Below are positions 46,539-54,803 of a stretch of DNA of 64,000 bases, piece after piece; within the stretch, counting starts at the first letter, position 1; the number at the start of each line of letters is the position of its first letter. This DNA is from Sphingomonas alpina (GTDB taxonomy: Bacteria; Pseudomonadota; Alphaproteobacteria; Sphingomonadales; Sphingomonadaceae), in NCBI RefSeq assembly GCF_014490665.1, contig NZ_CP061038.1:372001-436000 (forward strand), in the 5' to 3' direction. Made by a program: the position numbers and the translations under genes. The notes under the pieces were generated by a model, which made no database searches, had not been told where the DNA came from, and saw only the letters and a program-made list of their open reading frames with translations.

Positions 46539-47989
46539 GCGGTACGGCCGCGCCGATCCACGGCGCCGCGCCGGCCGCGCGCCGGCTCTCCCCGCGCACC
46601 ACGCTCAGCTACGGCTTCGGTGCGGTCGCCTACGGCGTGAAGGACAGCGGGTTCGGGACTTTCCTGCTGCTGTTCTACAATCAGGTGCTTGGCCTGCCCG
46701 CGGCGACCGTCGGGCTGGTGATCATGACCGCGCTGGTCGCCGATGCGGTGGTCGATATCTCGATCGGTTTCTTTTCCGACCGCACGCGCAGCCGCTGGGG
46801 CCGGCGTCATCCCTGGATGTATGGGGCGGCGCTCCCCATCGCGGTCGGCTGGCTGCTGATCTGGAACCCGCCCGCGCTGAGCGAGCCGATGACTCTGGTG
46901 TGGCTGTTCGTCACTGCGATCCTCGTGCGCAGCGCGGTATCGGCCTATGAGGTACCGTCACAGGCGCTGACGTCGGAACTGACCGCCGATTATGACGAGC
47001 GCACGCGGATCAGCGCCTATCGTTACCTGTTCGGCTGGGCCGGCGGGCTCGGCATCCTGCTTGCCGCCTATACCATTTTCCTGCCGACCGACGCCGCGCA
47101 TCCCAAGGGCCTGCTCGAGCGCGGGGGCTATACCCAGATGTCGTGGGTCGCGGCGAGCGTCATGCTCATCGCCATCCTGACCTCGGCGATCGGCACGCAT
47201 CCGGAGATCAAGCGGCTGCCCAAATCGCCCGCCAACGGCACGTTGGGCGCAAGCTTCAGCGAATTGGGCACCACGATAAGGAATCGCGGTTTCCTGGTGC
47301 TGATGGGCGCCGGGTTGATGGTCTATACCAATCAGGGGATCAGCTTCGCGCTGTCCAACTATCTTTATGCCTATGTCTGGCATTTCGAGAAGCTGGCGTA
47401 CGTGTTCCTGATCTTCGCGCTGTTCTCGGGCGCGACGATGGCATTTGTGATCGCACCGCGGATCGGGCGACGCTTCGGCAAGCCGGTCGCGGCGTCGGCC
47501 GCGATGACCGGCGCGGTATTCCTGCTCACATTGCCCTATTGGCTAAGGCTGGTTGGCTGGTTCCCGTCGCCGGACGACGCACGGATGGTGCCGTTGCTGT
47601 TGACGATCTTCGCCTGCAACACGGCGTGCAGCGTTTCGGCGATGATCCTGGGCGCGTCGATGATGGCGGATGTGGTGGAGGATTCGGAAGCGCGGACCGG
47701 ACGGCGATCGGAAGGCGTGTTCTTCGCCGGATCCTTCTTCATCCAGAAATGCACCAGCGGTTTCGGGATCGCGCTTGCCGGCCTGATCCTGGCGCTGGCG
47801 CACTTCCCCGAAGCGGCGAAGCCAAGCCAGGTGCCGGTTGGAACGGTCGACCGGCTGACCATCATCTTCATAACGGTCTATATCGTGCTGGGACTGACCG
47901 GGGCATTTCTCTTCAGCCGCTTTCCGTTCGGGCGGACCGAGCATAATGCACGGCTCGAGGCGCTGGCGACCGCTGAGAACGGAGGCTGA
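46535..47989 (+). CDS. GPH-family (MelB-like) MFS sugar/cation symporter
   Basis: A 484-residue, 12-helix inner-membrane transporter. The glycoside-pentoside-hexuronide signature is visible after helix 2-3: DISIGFFSDRTRSRWGRRHP with conserved Asp and Arg residues, and YEVPSQALTSELTADYDERT. Substrates of the family are sugars or sugar acids, though sphingomonad members may carry other compounds. It is coupled to the upstream SDR. Confidence 0.9.
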   Translation: MSGTAAPIHGAAPAARRLSPRTTLSYGFGAVAYGVKDSGFGTFLLLFYNQVLGLPAATVGLVIMTALVADAVVDISIGFFSDRTRSRWGRRHPWMYGAALPIAVGWLLIWNPPALSEPMTLVWLFVTAILVRSAVSAYEVPSQALTSELTADYDERTRISAYRYLFGWAGGLGILLAAYTIFLPTDAAHPKGLLERGGYTQMSWVAASVMLIAILTSAIGTHPEIKRLPKSPANGTLGASFSELGTTIRNRGFLVLMGAGLMVYTNQGISFALSNYLYAYVWHFEKLAYVFLIFALFSGATMAFVIAPRIGRRFGKPVAASAAMTGAVFLLTLPYWLRLVGWFPSPDDARMVPLLLTIFACNTACSVSAMILGASMMADVVEDSEARTGRRSEGVFFAGSFFIQKCTSGFGIALAGLILALAHFPEAAKPSQVPVGTVDRLTIIFITVYIVLGLTGAFLFSRFPFGRTEHNARLEALATAENGG

Positions 47990-48080
47990 TCCCCGCTGCC
48001 GCTGAAATAAAAATCATGGCCGGTCGATTCTGCCCGGGCCCGAACGACAAGGGATGTTCGCGCCATCACGGAGACCGGCC

Positions 48081-48590
48081 ATGTCGATATCGATTCCCAA
48101 TCTGACCGCGCAGTGTGCCTGCGGCACCGTCGCGTTCGAAACCAGGCGCGCGCCGATCATCGCCGCTGCCTGTTATTGCCATAGTTGCCAGGAGGCCGGG
48201 CGGCAGATCGAGCAGCTTTTCGCCGCACCGCCAGTGCTCGATGCCGATGGGGCGACGCAATTCATCCTGTACCGCAAGGATCGCGTCACCTGCATCAAGG
48301 GTGCCGAGTATCTTGAGGATCGCAGGCTGACCCCGGCGTCACCGACGCGGCGGGTGTTGGCGACCTGTTGCAACTCGGCGATGTTTCTCGAATTTTCGAA
48401 CGGGCATTGGCTGAGCCTGTATCGCGCCCGCTTCGCAGACGGCGCTCCGCCGCTCGAGATGCGCGTCATGACCAGGGACCGTCCCGCAGGCGTCACGCTT
48501 CCCGGCGACGTGCCCAATTTTCCCCGTTTTTCGGGGAAGTTCATGGTCAAACTGTTTTTCGCCTGGATCGCCATGCTGCTGCGGCGCTGA
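48081..48590 (+). CDS. GFA-like zinc-binding protein (DUF6151-type)
   Basis: A 169-residue protein with Cys pairs typical of the GFA fold: CACGTVAF near residue 12, CYCHSCQEAG near 31-40, and ATCCNSAMFLE near 95. The fold binds zinc and, in some members, glutathione-hydroxymethyl adducts, but most members have unknown roles. The C-terminus is hydrophobic (FMVKLFFAWIAMLLRR), perhaps a membrane association. GGAG lies seven bases before the ATG. Confidence 0.78.
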   Translation: MSISIPNLTAQCACGTVAFETRRAPIIAAACYCHSCQEAGRQIEQLFAAPPVLDADGATQFILYRKDRVTCIKGAEYLEDRRLTPASPTRRVLATCCNSAMFLEFSNGHWLSLYRARFADGAPPLEMRVMTRDRPAGVTLPGDVPNFPRFSGKFMVKLFFAWIAMLLRR

Positions 48591-48785
48591 TGGGCGAACA
48601 CCGGAGAGGGGTAAGCCATGATTTCCGGCTTGGTTCTATCGTCATCGATGGCGCATCGCTCGCGCTCCGATCGACCGATGCGGGCACGGCGACGGCGACG
48701 GCTTGCGCCATGGCGCAAGCGATGCGACTGATCATGCGATGCTGACAAAATTACCCCGTGTTTCCCACCTGTCGCGAGAGCTTGA

Positions 48786-50684
48786 TTGAGCGCCATCGCC
48801 GGTGCCGTTTTTGCGGATGGCCGCGCGATGGAGGATGCGCTGCTGGCGCGGATCGTCGGTGCGTCGGCGCGGCGCGGCTTCGATGGCGTGACCCGCTGGC
48901 ATGGCGGCCCGGCGGGGATGATCCGCTTCGCGCATGCGACGACACCCGAAGCCGTGGGAGAAGTGCAACCGTTCGTCAGCCGGCGCTCGGACGCCGTGAT
49001 GGTGTTCGACGGCCGGATCGACAATCGCGCAGAACTGCTCGCGTTGCTCGGTCCGTCGGAGGCCCTCCCTGCCTCCGCGCCGGATGGCGAGATCGCCCTT
49101 GCACTGTTCGATCGGCTCGGCGACGATTTCGTGCAGCGGCTGGCGGGCGATTACGCGATCGCGATCTGGCAGCAGCAGCGCCGGCGCTTGCTGTTGCTGC
49201 GATCGCCATTCGGCTGGCGTCCGCTGATCTGGACATTCGACGGGCATCGCTTCGGCTTTGCGACCGAGCCGCGCGGGCTGGTCCTCGGCCTGGGAATCGA
49301 GCGGCGGCTCAACGAAGGTGCGATCGGCGAGTTTCTCGCCGCGCGCTTCGTTACGGAAACCGACACTTTCTGGCACGGCGTGCAGCGCGTGCCGCAGGGT
49401 GGCGCGCTGGCGTTCGAAGGCGGCCGGGTTCGCCAATGGGCGTGGCATGGCGGCCCATTCGAGGATCTGTCGCGGCTCTCGCTCGACGAGCATGTCGAAC
49501 GTTTCCGCACGTTGTTCGACCAGTCGCTGATCGCTGCCGCGCGCGGGTCGGGGCCGGTGACCTCGCAATTGTCCGGCGGGCTCGATTCCTCCTCGGTGGT
49601 GTGCCGCGCGGCGGAATTGCATCGCGACGGGCGGATCGATCGGCCCGTCGGCGCGATCAGCGCGCGCTTTCCCGGCGAGCCGCATGATGAGACGGTGTGG
49701 AGCCAGGCGGTCGAGACTCATGCCGGCATCACCGCGGAGGTGGTGCCGTCCCAGCCGTTCGACGGCGACACGGCGCGGCAATGGTGCGCCGATTCCTATC
49801 AATTGCCGCTGCGTCCCAACACGCTCGACACCACGGTGTCGGTATGCCGGCAGCTGCGTCAGGATGGCCGCCGCATCCTGCTGACCGGCGAAGGCGGCGA
49901 CGACTGGCTCAACGGATCGTTCGCGCACTGGCCCGATTTGCTCGCCCGCGGCCAATGGCGTGCGCTGTTTCGCCATGGCGCCGAGCAATGGCCGGGCGCC
50001 CCGGCGCATGTCATCGCGCGGCGCACGCTTTATCCCGCGCTGATGCCGTTGATCAGTGCGCGTCACCGCGAGGCATTGCTTCACCCGCATCTCGATTTCC
50101 GCCTCGATCCGCCGGACTGGATCCGCCCCGACTGGATGGCGCGTGTCGGGCTGGAGGCGCGCTGGCATGATGGCATCGCGCGGCAGGGCCTTCGCGGTTT
50201 TGCGCAGCGCTCGCGCTATGCCGTGTTCACGCATGCCCGCCGTCACATCAGCTATGAACCGGTTTTCGCCTATACCGAAAGCCAGGGGATCGAGACCCGT
50301 CATCCGTTTCATGATCTCCGGCTCGCGGGCTTCTTCATGGGCGCCTCGGGCAGCTTGTTGCGCAAGCATGATTGCCGCAAATTTCTGCTGCGCGAGGCGA
50401 TGCGCGGCACCTTGCCCGAACTGGTCCGGACGCGCACCACCAAGGCGTATTTCGTCGGTCATATCGTCGATGCGGTCGATGCCCTGTTCGAGCAGCGCGC
50501 ACCGCGCGACCTGCTCCCCGCAACGCTCGGCTGGATCGATCCCGACCGGATCGCCGCGCTGCACGCGCCGTTCAGCAAATGGCGCAGGGACGGATCGAGC
50601 GGACCGATTCCAGAGTCGCAATGGGGGCCGGTATGGTTCGCGCTGGCGATGGACATGTGGCTTGAGAATGCCTTCGGCCTGTAG
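48786..50684 (+). CDS. Asparagine-synthetase-like RiPP enzyme
   Basis: A 632-residue protein of the AsnB/lasso-cyclase family. The N-terminal Ntn-hydrolase-like domain begins MSAIAGAVFADG, so the catalytic Cys2 of true glutaminases is replaced by Ser. The synthetase domain has the ATP pyrophosphatase motif SQLSGGLDSSSVVCRAAEL and LLTGEGGDDWLNGS. Such enzymes adenylate a side-chain carboxylate and form an amide, as in lasso macrocycles. The start is a TTG at 48786; no better start gives the conserved SAIAG beginning. It is first in a plus-strand set with the radical SAM and PqqD genes. It should act on the precursor encoded at 54588-54743. Confidence 0.87.
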   Translation: MSAIAGAVFADGRAMEDALLARIVGASARRGFDGVTRWHGGPAGMIRFAHATTPEAVGEVQPFVSRRSDAVMVFDGRIDNRAELLALLGPSEALPASAPDGEIALALFDRLGDDFVQRLAGDYAIAIWQQQRRRLLLLRSPFGWRPLIWTFDGHRFGFATEPRGLVLGLGIERRLNEGAIGEFLAARFVTETDTFWHGVQRVPQGGALAFEGGRVRQWAWHGGPFEDLSRLSLDEHVERFRTLFDQSLIAAARGSGPVTSQLSGGLDSSSVVCRAAELHRDGRIDRPVGAISARFPGEPHDETVWSQAVETHAGITAEVVPSQPFDGDTARQWCADSYQLPLRPNTLDTTVSVCRQLRQDGRRILLTGEGGDDWLNGSFAHWPDLLARGQWRALFRHGAEQWPGAPAHVIARRTLYPALMPLISARHREALLHPHLDFRLDPPDWIRPDWMARVGLEARWHDGIARQGLRGFAQRSRYAVFTHARRHISYEPVFAYTESQGIETRHPFHDLRLAGFFMGASGSLLRKHDCRKFLLREAMRGTLPELVRTRTTKAYFVGHIVDAVDALFEQRAPRDLLPATLGWIDPDRIAALHAPFSKWRRDGSSGPIPESQWGPVWFALAMDMWLENAFGL

Positions 50685-50753
50685 CCCCGCTGTCCCAACG
50701 CGGCGCTGCCATTGGCCATGATAGTCTGTTAGACCCGCTTGGGGGAGGGGAAT

Positions 50754-52586
50754 ATGGTGCAACAAGCGGGCGAATTCGGGGTCGATATCTGCCTGGTCCT
50801 GCCGGCCTTTAGTTCGGCCCATTTTCCGCATCTGGGCACCGCGGTGTTGAAGAGCGCCTGCCAGGCGCGCGGACTGAGCACGCGCATCCTGTACGGCAAT
50901 CTGTTGCTGGCGGCTGCCTGTGGCCTGGAGCGGTACGATGCGGTGTGCGACGCTTCGATGCGCGCCATGCTCGGCGAGCGCCTCTATCGTGCGCATGCCT
51001 ATCCGCCGGAGACTGTCGCGCGCTTGCCGGCTTTGGATCCGCTGAGCGCCGAGCTTCAGACGGTCCATGACGAGATTTGTGATTCGGTCGCGCCGGCACT
51101 CGACACGCTGGTCGATCAGATACTTGCGTTGCGGCCCCGGATCCTCGGCGTGTCGTCGACCTTCGAACAGAACCTTGCGTGCGGCGCTGTGGCGCGACGG
51201 ATCAAGCAGATCGCGCCCGACACCTGCATCGTGATGGGCGGCGCCAATGTCGCATGGCCGATCTGCAACGGCCTGGCCCAGGCGTTTCCGTGGGTCGATC
51301 ATTTTTTTGCCGGCGAATCCGACGCCGATTTTCCCGAATTCTGCGAGCGGCTGGTGCGTGACGGCATACGTCCCGCCGATCGGGTCGTCCGCAGCGAGCC
51401 GATCCGCGATATGCGCACCGCTTTCGCACCCGATTTCACCGATTTCTTCGCCGCGCTGCGCCCGCTTCAGGCGGCGGGTGCCTTGCCCGGCTGGCTACCG
51501 CGCTTCCTGACCATGGAGACGTCGCGTGGCTGCTGGTGGGGTGCAAAGAATCATTGCACCTTTTGCGGACTGAACGGCGAAGGCATGGCGTTCCGTGACA
51601 AACCGGCAGCGCTGGTACTCGAGGAAATGGCGGCGCTCGGGGAGTGGCAGGTCGATCACATCCATTTGACCGACAATATCATGCCGCATCACTATCTGAC
51701 CGATCTGATGCCCGCGCTGGCCGAGACCGAGCCGCGCCGCAAACTCTTCTATGAAGTGAAGGCCAATCTCAGCGAAGCGCAGGTCGATGCGCTGGCGCGC
51801 GGCGGTGTGGTGGCGATCCAGCCGGGGATCGAATCGCTCTCTTCGGACTTGCTCCGGCTGATGCGCAAGGGCGTGTCGGCGCACCAGAACATTGCGCTGC
51901 TGCGCAGCTGCGCCGGGGTCGGCATCGAGGTGCAATGGGGCATCATCTACGGTTTTCCCGGCGAGACCGTGGCCAATTACGAAGAGATGATCGCGGTCAT
52001 GCCGCGCCTTGCGCATCTCGAGCCGCCCAACGCCGCGCACCAGATTCTGATCGACCGCTACAGTCCCTATTACAAGGATTCGATCGGGTTGGGCATTGGC
52101 GCGGTATCGCCGTTCTCCGGCTATCGCGCGCTCTATCCGGCGGAGGTGGCCGCGGCGGACGTCGCCTATCATTTCGACGGCAGCTATTCGACCGAGTTGC
52201 TCGACCGACCCGAACTGGTCGAGCGGATGCAGGCGGCGGTCGCGACATGGAAGCGCGCCTGGTTCGCCGCGCGACGGCCGATGCTGCAACTGGTGACGGT
52301 CGGGGCGTCGTCGGTTGTGCTCGATTCGCGGCCGATCGCGCGACAGCCGATCACGCCGCTTTCGGCGTCGCATCGCGACGCGCTGACCGAATTCGAACGG
52401 CCGCGCGCGCGTATTGGCCTCGATCCGGCGCTTGCCGCCTGTGCCGATTGGCTGGTCGAGCGCGATTTCTTGATCGAACATGAAGGCAAGCTGATGAGTA
52501 TCGTTGTGCGCCCGCGTCCGGATGTTCTGGCCAATGCCGCACCGCTGATGGGGGTCGAGACGCGCGCGCTGGAGTCCGCGTCCTGA
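50754..52586 (+). CDS. Cobalamin-binding radical SAM RiPP maturase
   Basis: About 610 residues. The N-terminal half is a B12-binding Rossmann-like domain (LGVSSTFEQNLACGAVARRI; CIVMGGANVAW). The radical SAM domain has the unusual cluster motif RGCWWGAKNHCTFCGLNGEG, with CX7CX2C spacing, followed by FRDKP. This matches the RiPP maturation radical SAM protein 1 group (TIGR03975-like), thought to be C-methyltransferases. Its likely substrate is the precursor peptide of this cluster. A strong GGGGGAGGGG precedes the ATG at 50754. Confidence 0.88.
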   Translation: MVQQAGEFGVDICLVLPAFSSAHFPHLGTAVLKSACQARGLSTRILYGNLLLAAACGLERYDAVCDASMRAMLGERLYRAHAYPPETVARLPALDPLSAELQTVHDEICDSVAPALDTLVDQILALRPRILGVSSTFEQNLACGAVARRIKQIAPDTCIVMGGANVAWPICNGLAQAFPWVDHFFAGESDADFPEFCERLVRDGIRPADRVVRSEPIRDMRTAFAPDFTDFFAALRPLQAAGALPGWLPRFLTMETSRGCWWGAKNHCTFCGLNGEGMAFRDKPAALVLEEMAALGEWQVDHIHLTDNIMPHHYLTDLMPALAETEPRRKLFYEVKANLSEAQVDALARGGVVAIQPGIESLSSDLLRLMRKGVSAHQNIALLRSCAGVGIEVQWGIIYGFPGETVANYEEMIAVMPRLAHLEPPNAAHQILIDRYSPYYKDSIGLGIGAVSPFSGYRALYPAEVAAADVAYHFDGSYSTELLDRPELVERMQAAVATWKRAWFAARRPMLQLVTVGASSVVLDSRPIARQPITPLSASHRDALTEFERPRARIGLDPALAACADWLVERDFLIEHEGKLMSIVVRPRPDVLANAAPLMGVETRALESAS

Positions 52587-52665
52587 ATCGGTTCACCCGT
52601 GCCACTGTCGCGTTGCTTGATCATGTGGCCGCGCATGGTTACCCCGATCCCCGGGGGAATTATAG

Positions 52666-52965
52666 ATGATCATTGCCACACAGATCGAAGACACTGCGGT
52701 GATCAGCCGCAAGCCGACGTTGATCGCGGCGGATGTTGCCGATGAGGCGATCCTGCTCGATGTCGATAGCGGCTATTTCTTCCAGCTCAACAAGACCGCG
52801 GCGCGAATCTGGAATCTGGTCGAAGAGCCCAGCACCTTGTCCGATCTATACGTCCAGCTGGAAAAGGTCTTTGCGGTCGATGCGGCGACTTGCCGGCGCG
52901 AGGCCGCGGAATTCGTCGTGCAGATGCGTGACCGCGGCCTGCTGGTCATCGACGAATCCGCCTAG
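52666..52965 (+). CDS. PqqD-family peptide chaperone (RiPP recognition element)
   Basis: A 99-residue PqqD-like protein: AILLDVDSGYFFQLNKTAAR followed by IWNLVEEPSTLSDLY and a helical end. These winged-helix-like proteins bind the leader of a RiPP precursor and bring it to the modifying enzymes. It is third in the plus-strand set and ends six bp from the convergent oxygenase gene. Its expected target is the WVKPEI motif of the precursor encoded at 54588-54743. GGGGGAATTATAG precedes the ATG. Confidence 0.88.
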   Translation: MIIATQIEDTAVISRKPTLIAADVADEAILLDVDSGYFFQLNKTAARIWNLVEEPSTLSDLYVQLEKVFAVDAATCRREAAEFVVQMRDRGLLVIDESA

Positions 52966-52971
52966 AATCGT

Positions 52972-53607
52972 TTACGGCTGCACTGCAGCGGTACCAGACC
53001 GCTCTATTTCGCGCGCGCGATAAACCCAGCAATTCACGGCGAAGCGCGAATCGACGAGATCGCCCGACGGGCAGTCGACGCGCAGCACCTCGTGCGGGGC
53101 CCATGATGGAAAGACCACCAGGCTGTTCTGCGCCGGTGGCACGTCGATGCCGGCGTCGCCCGGACTGGCGCCGATCCGGTGCAGTCTGAGGCATCCGCCG
53201 CTGAAACCCTGGGGCTCCTGATGGAAATAATAGACCGCACTCAGCATCCGGTCGCCGCGCGCCGGCTGATCGCGGGTGTAGGTATCGGAATGGAACAGGA
53301 AATGCGCACCGTCATTGTGTGCCGCCAGTTCGAGTTCCACTTCGCTGATCGCGAACGGCGTGACACGCAACGCAGCGATCCAATCCGGCACCGCCGCGCG
53401 GACATGGCCTTCCAGCAGGTCGTGATGCGGGCCCAGATCGCGCAGGGTCAGCGCACGCCGAACCGCTGGATCGACGATATTTCCGGCAAGCCCGGCCGGG
53501 CTGAAGCGCGACAGGTTTGCCATCGTCCAGTCGAGCAATGCGGCATGATCATGGGGTGGTAGAAAATCTGCCTGTCGCAGATATGGCGTCATCAGGCCGC
53601 CGCTCAT
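52972..53607 (-). CDS. 2-oxoglutarate/Fe(II)-dependent oxygenase
   Basis: A 211-residue double-stranded beta-helix enzyme. The iron ligands are visible in FLFHSDTYTR (HxD) and WAPHEVLRV (distal His), with a likely 2-oxoglutarate-binding Arg in DSRFAVNCWVYR. It probably hydroxylates a residue of the peptide made by this cluster. The ATG at 53607 overlaps the stop of the sulfotransferase gene (ATGA), so the two are coupled. Confidence 0.85.
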   Translation of the reverse strand: MSGGLMTPYLRQADFLPPHDHAALLDWTMANLSRFSPAGLAGNIVDPAVRRALTLRDLGPHHDLLEGHVRAAVPDWIAALRVTPFAISEVELELAAHNDGAHFLFHSDTYTRDQPARGDRMLSAVYYFHQEPQGFSGGCLRLHRIGASPGDAGIDVPPAQNSLVVFPSWAPHEVLRVDCPSGDLVDSRFAVNCWVYRAREIERSGTAAVQP

Positions 53608-54488
53608 GGGACTGCGACTGGCCGCGCCGCGCACTCACGCAGATAGCGCAGGACGAACGCTTCGCTGCGGGCGTCGGCCTGGCGCTGCATGCGGATCGCC
53701 GGCGGTTCGGCATCGCTGCCGAGTTTTGTGAACAGGCTGCCGATGGTGTGCCGATACTCGGCGACGAGTTGCTCATAGACAACATCATGCGGCGTCGCGC
53801 CGATCGCGGCGAAGAGATTGCGCCAGTGGCCGTGGCAGAAATCGGCATAGCCAATCAGCCGATCGAGCCGTTCGATGTCGAAATCGGGCCGGGTGTGCGG
53901 GGTGAGTCCGTCGATCCCGGGTGCCATTTCGGGAATTTCGCGCCATTTGCCGGTTTCGCTGGCGAAGAGCGCCGAAATCGCCTGACGCAGCCGATCGCGG
54001 CGGCGGAGATGGACGAATGTCGGCGTCGGAAAGACCGTGGCAAGCAGCGCGGCAAGGTCGCGATAGACGGCGGGCGACAACGCCTCAGGCAAAGCGCCAT
54101 CGAGGACAGCAAAGCGCTCCGGGTCGATTTCCTGCGCCAGCTCCTGAATGTCGCGCCAGAATAGTTTGACCGCCAACAGGCCGCCCGGGTCGGTGCGATT
54201 GCCATGCACTGCGCTGATGTACCGCTCGATATCGGGCGCCGCCCAGCGAGCTGCCAGGCTGGGTCGAAATCCGGCATGGAAATATTCGAGCGGACAGCCC
54301 AACCCGCCGGCGAAATACAGCGCTTCGCCAAGCAAGGTACTGCCCGATCTCGGATGTGTGCAGATCAGGATCGTGCTGCGCGGCAGACCGTGCCAGGGCG
54401 GATAATCATGATTCGCGGTCGCGAGATCGTAAGGAGGCCGCGACGTCGCCGAATCAGATGGGGCCATCAAATCGGATGGAAATGTCAC
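53604..54488 (-). CDS. Stf0-like sulfotransferase
   Basis: A 294-residue cytoplasmic PAPS-dependent sulfotransferase. The 5'-phosphosulfate loop is ICTHPRSGSTLLGEALYFAG, followed by the Stf0-like CPLEYFHAG and the 3'-phosphate region FVHLRRRDRLRQAISALFAS. Characterised Stf0 enzymes act on trehalose, but the cluster suggests a peptide hydroxyl here; Tyr41 or a Ser/Thr of the precursor are candidates (inference). It is coupled to the downstream oxygenase gene. Confidence 0.85.
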   Translation of the reverse strand: MTFPSDLMAPSDSATSRPPYDLATANHDYPPWHGLPRSTILICTHPRSGSTLLGEALYFAGGLGCPLEYFHAGFRPSLAARWAAPDIERYISAVHGNRTDPGGLLAVKLFWRDIQELAQEIDPERFAVLDGALPEALSPAVYRDLAALLATVFPTPTFVHLRRRDRLRQAISALFASETGKWREIPEMAPGIDGLTPHTRPDFDIERLDRLIGYADFCHGHWRNLFAAIGATPHDVVYEQLVAEYRHTIGSLFTKLGSDAEPPAIRMQRQADARSEAFVLRYLRECAARPVAVP

Positions 54489-54543
54489 GTGTCGCCAAGG
54501 CTTGTCGGCGCTGATGCAATCGGCGCGCAGTTCTGGGCAGGCC

Positions 54544-54568
54544 CCGGCCCACCCAGAAAATGGGCCGG
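54544..54568 (-). terminator. Hairpin between precursor and sulfotransferase genes
   Basis: CCGGCCCA (54544-54551) pairs perfectly with TGGGCCGG (54561-54568) around a 9-nt loop, 20 bases after the precursor stop codon on the transcribed minus strand. No strong U-tract. Such stems often protect the precursor mRNA or reduce read-through to enzyme genes. Confidence 0.55.
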
Positions 54569-54587
54569 ATACCCCATCGCCAGGCGA

Positions 54588-54743
54588 TCAGGTCAGGTTG
54601 CTGATGCCGTCCGTCGGGCGATAGGAAATACCTTCCGCCGCCTTGACCGGCTCGAACGACACGATCTCAGGCTTGACCCAGGTTTCGCGAGTGGCGGAAT
54701 CGGCGGTGTTTTCACCCGCATTCACGTGCTTGTTCGTATCCAT
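54588..54743 (-). CDS. RiPP precursor peptide
   Basis: A 51-codon gene between the PRMT-like and sulfotransferase genes. The leader runs MDTNKHVNAGENTADSATRE, then TWVKPEIVSFEPVK, then AAEGISYRPTDGISNLT. WVKPEI resembles the lasso-type YxxPxL motif bound by PqqD-like proteins. The C-terminal part has one Tyr, one Arg, one Pro, a Glu/Asp pair, a near-repeat (EGIS, DGIS) and a terminal Thr. Gly38 to Asp45 would span an 8-residue lasso-type ring, but the Thr usual two residues before a lasso core is Ala here. AAGGGA lies seven bases before the ATG. The core boundary and product are unknown. Confidence 0.82.
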   Translation of the reverse strand: MDTNKHVNAGENTADSATRETWVKPEIVSFEPVKAAEGISYRPTDGISNLT

Positions 54744-54803
54744 CGACCGTTCCCTTGCAATCGTCTGGTTTAGACTAGCCTGAACGACTCATGAGCGCAA
54801 CGA

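Noticed and set aside
48618..48731. Short ORF between the GFA-like gene and the AsnB-like gene considered as a second precursor.
   Set aside because: Its translation is an Arg-rich run (RARRRRRRLAPWRKRC) with no leader motif and no good ribosome-binding site.
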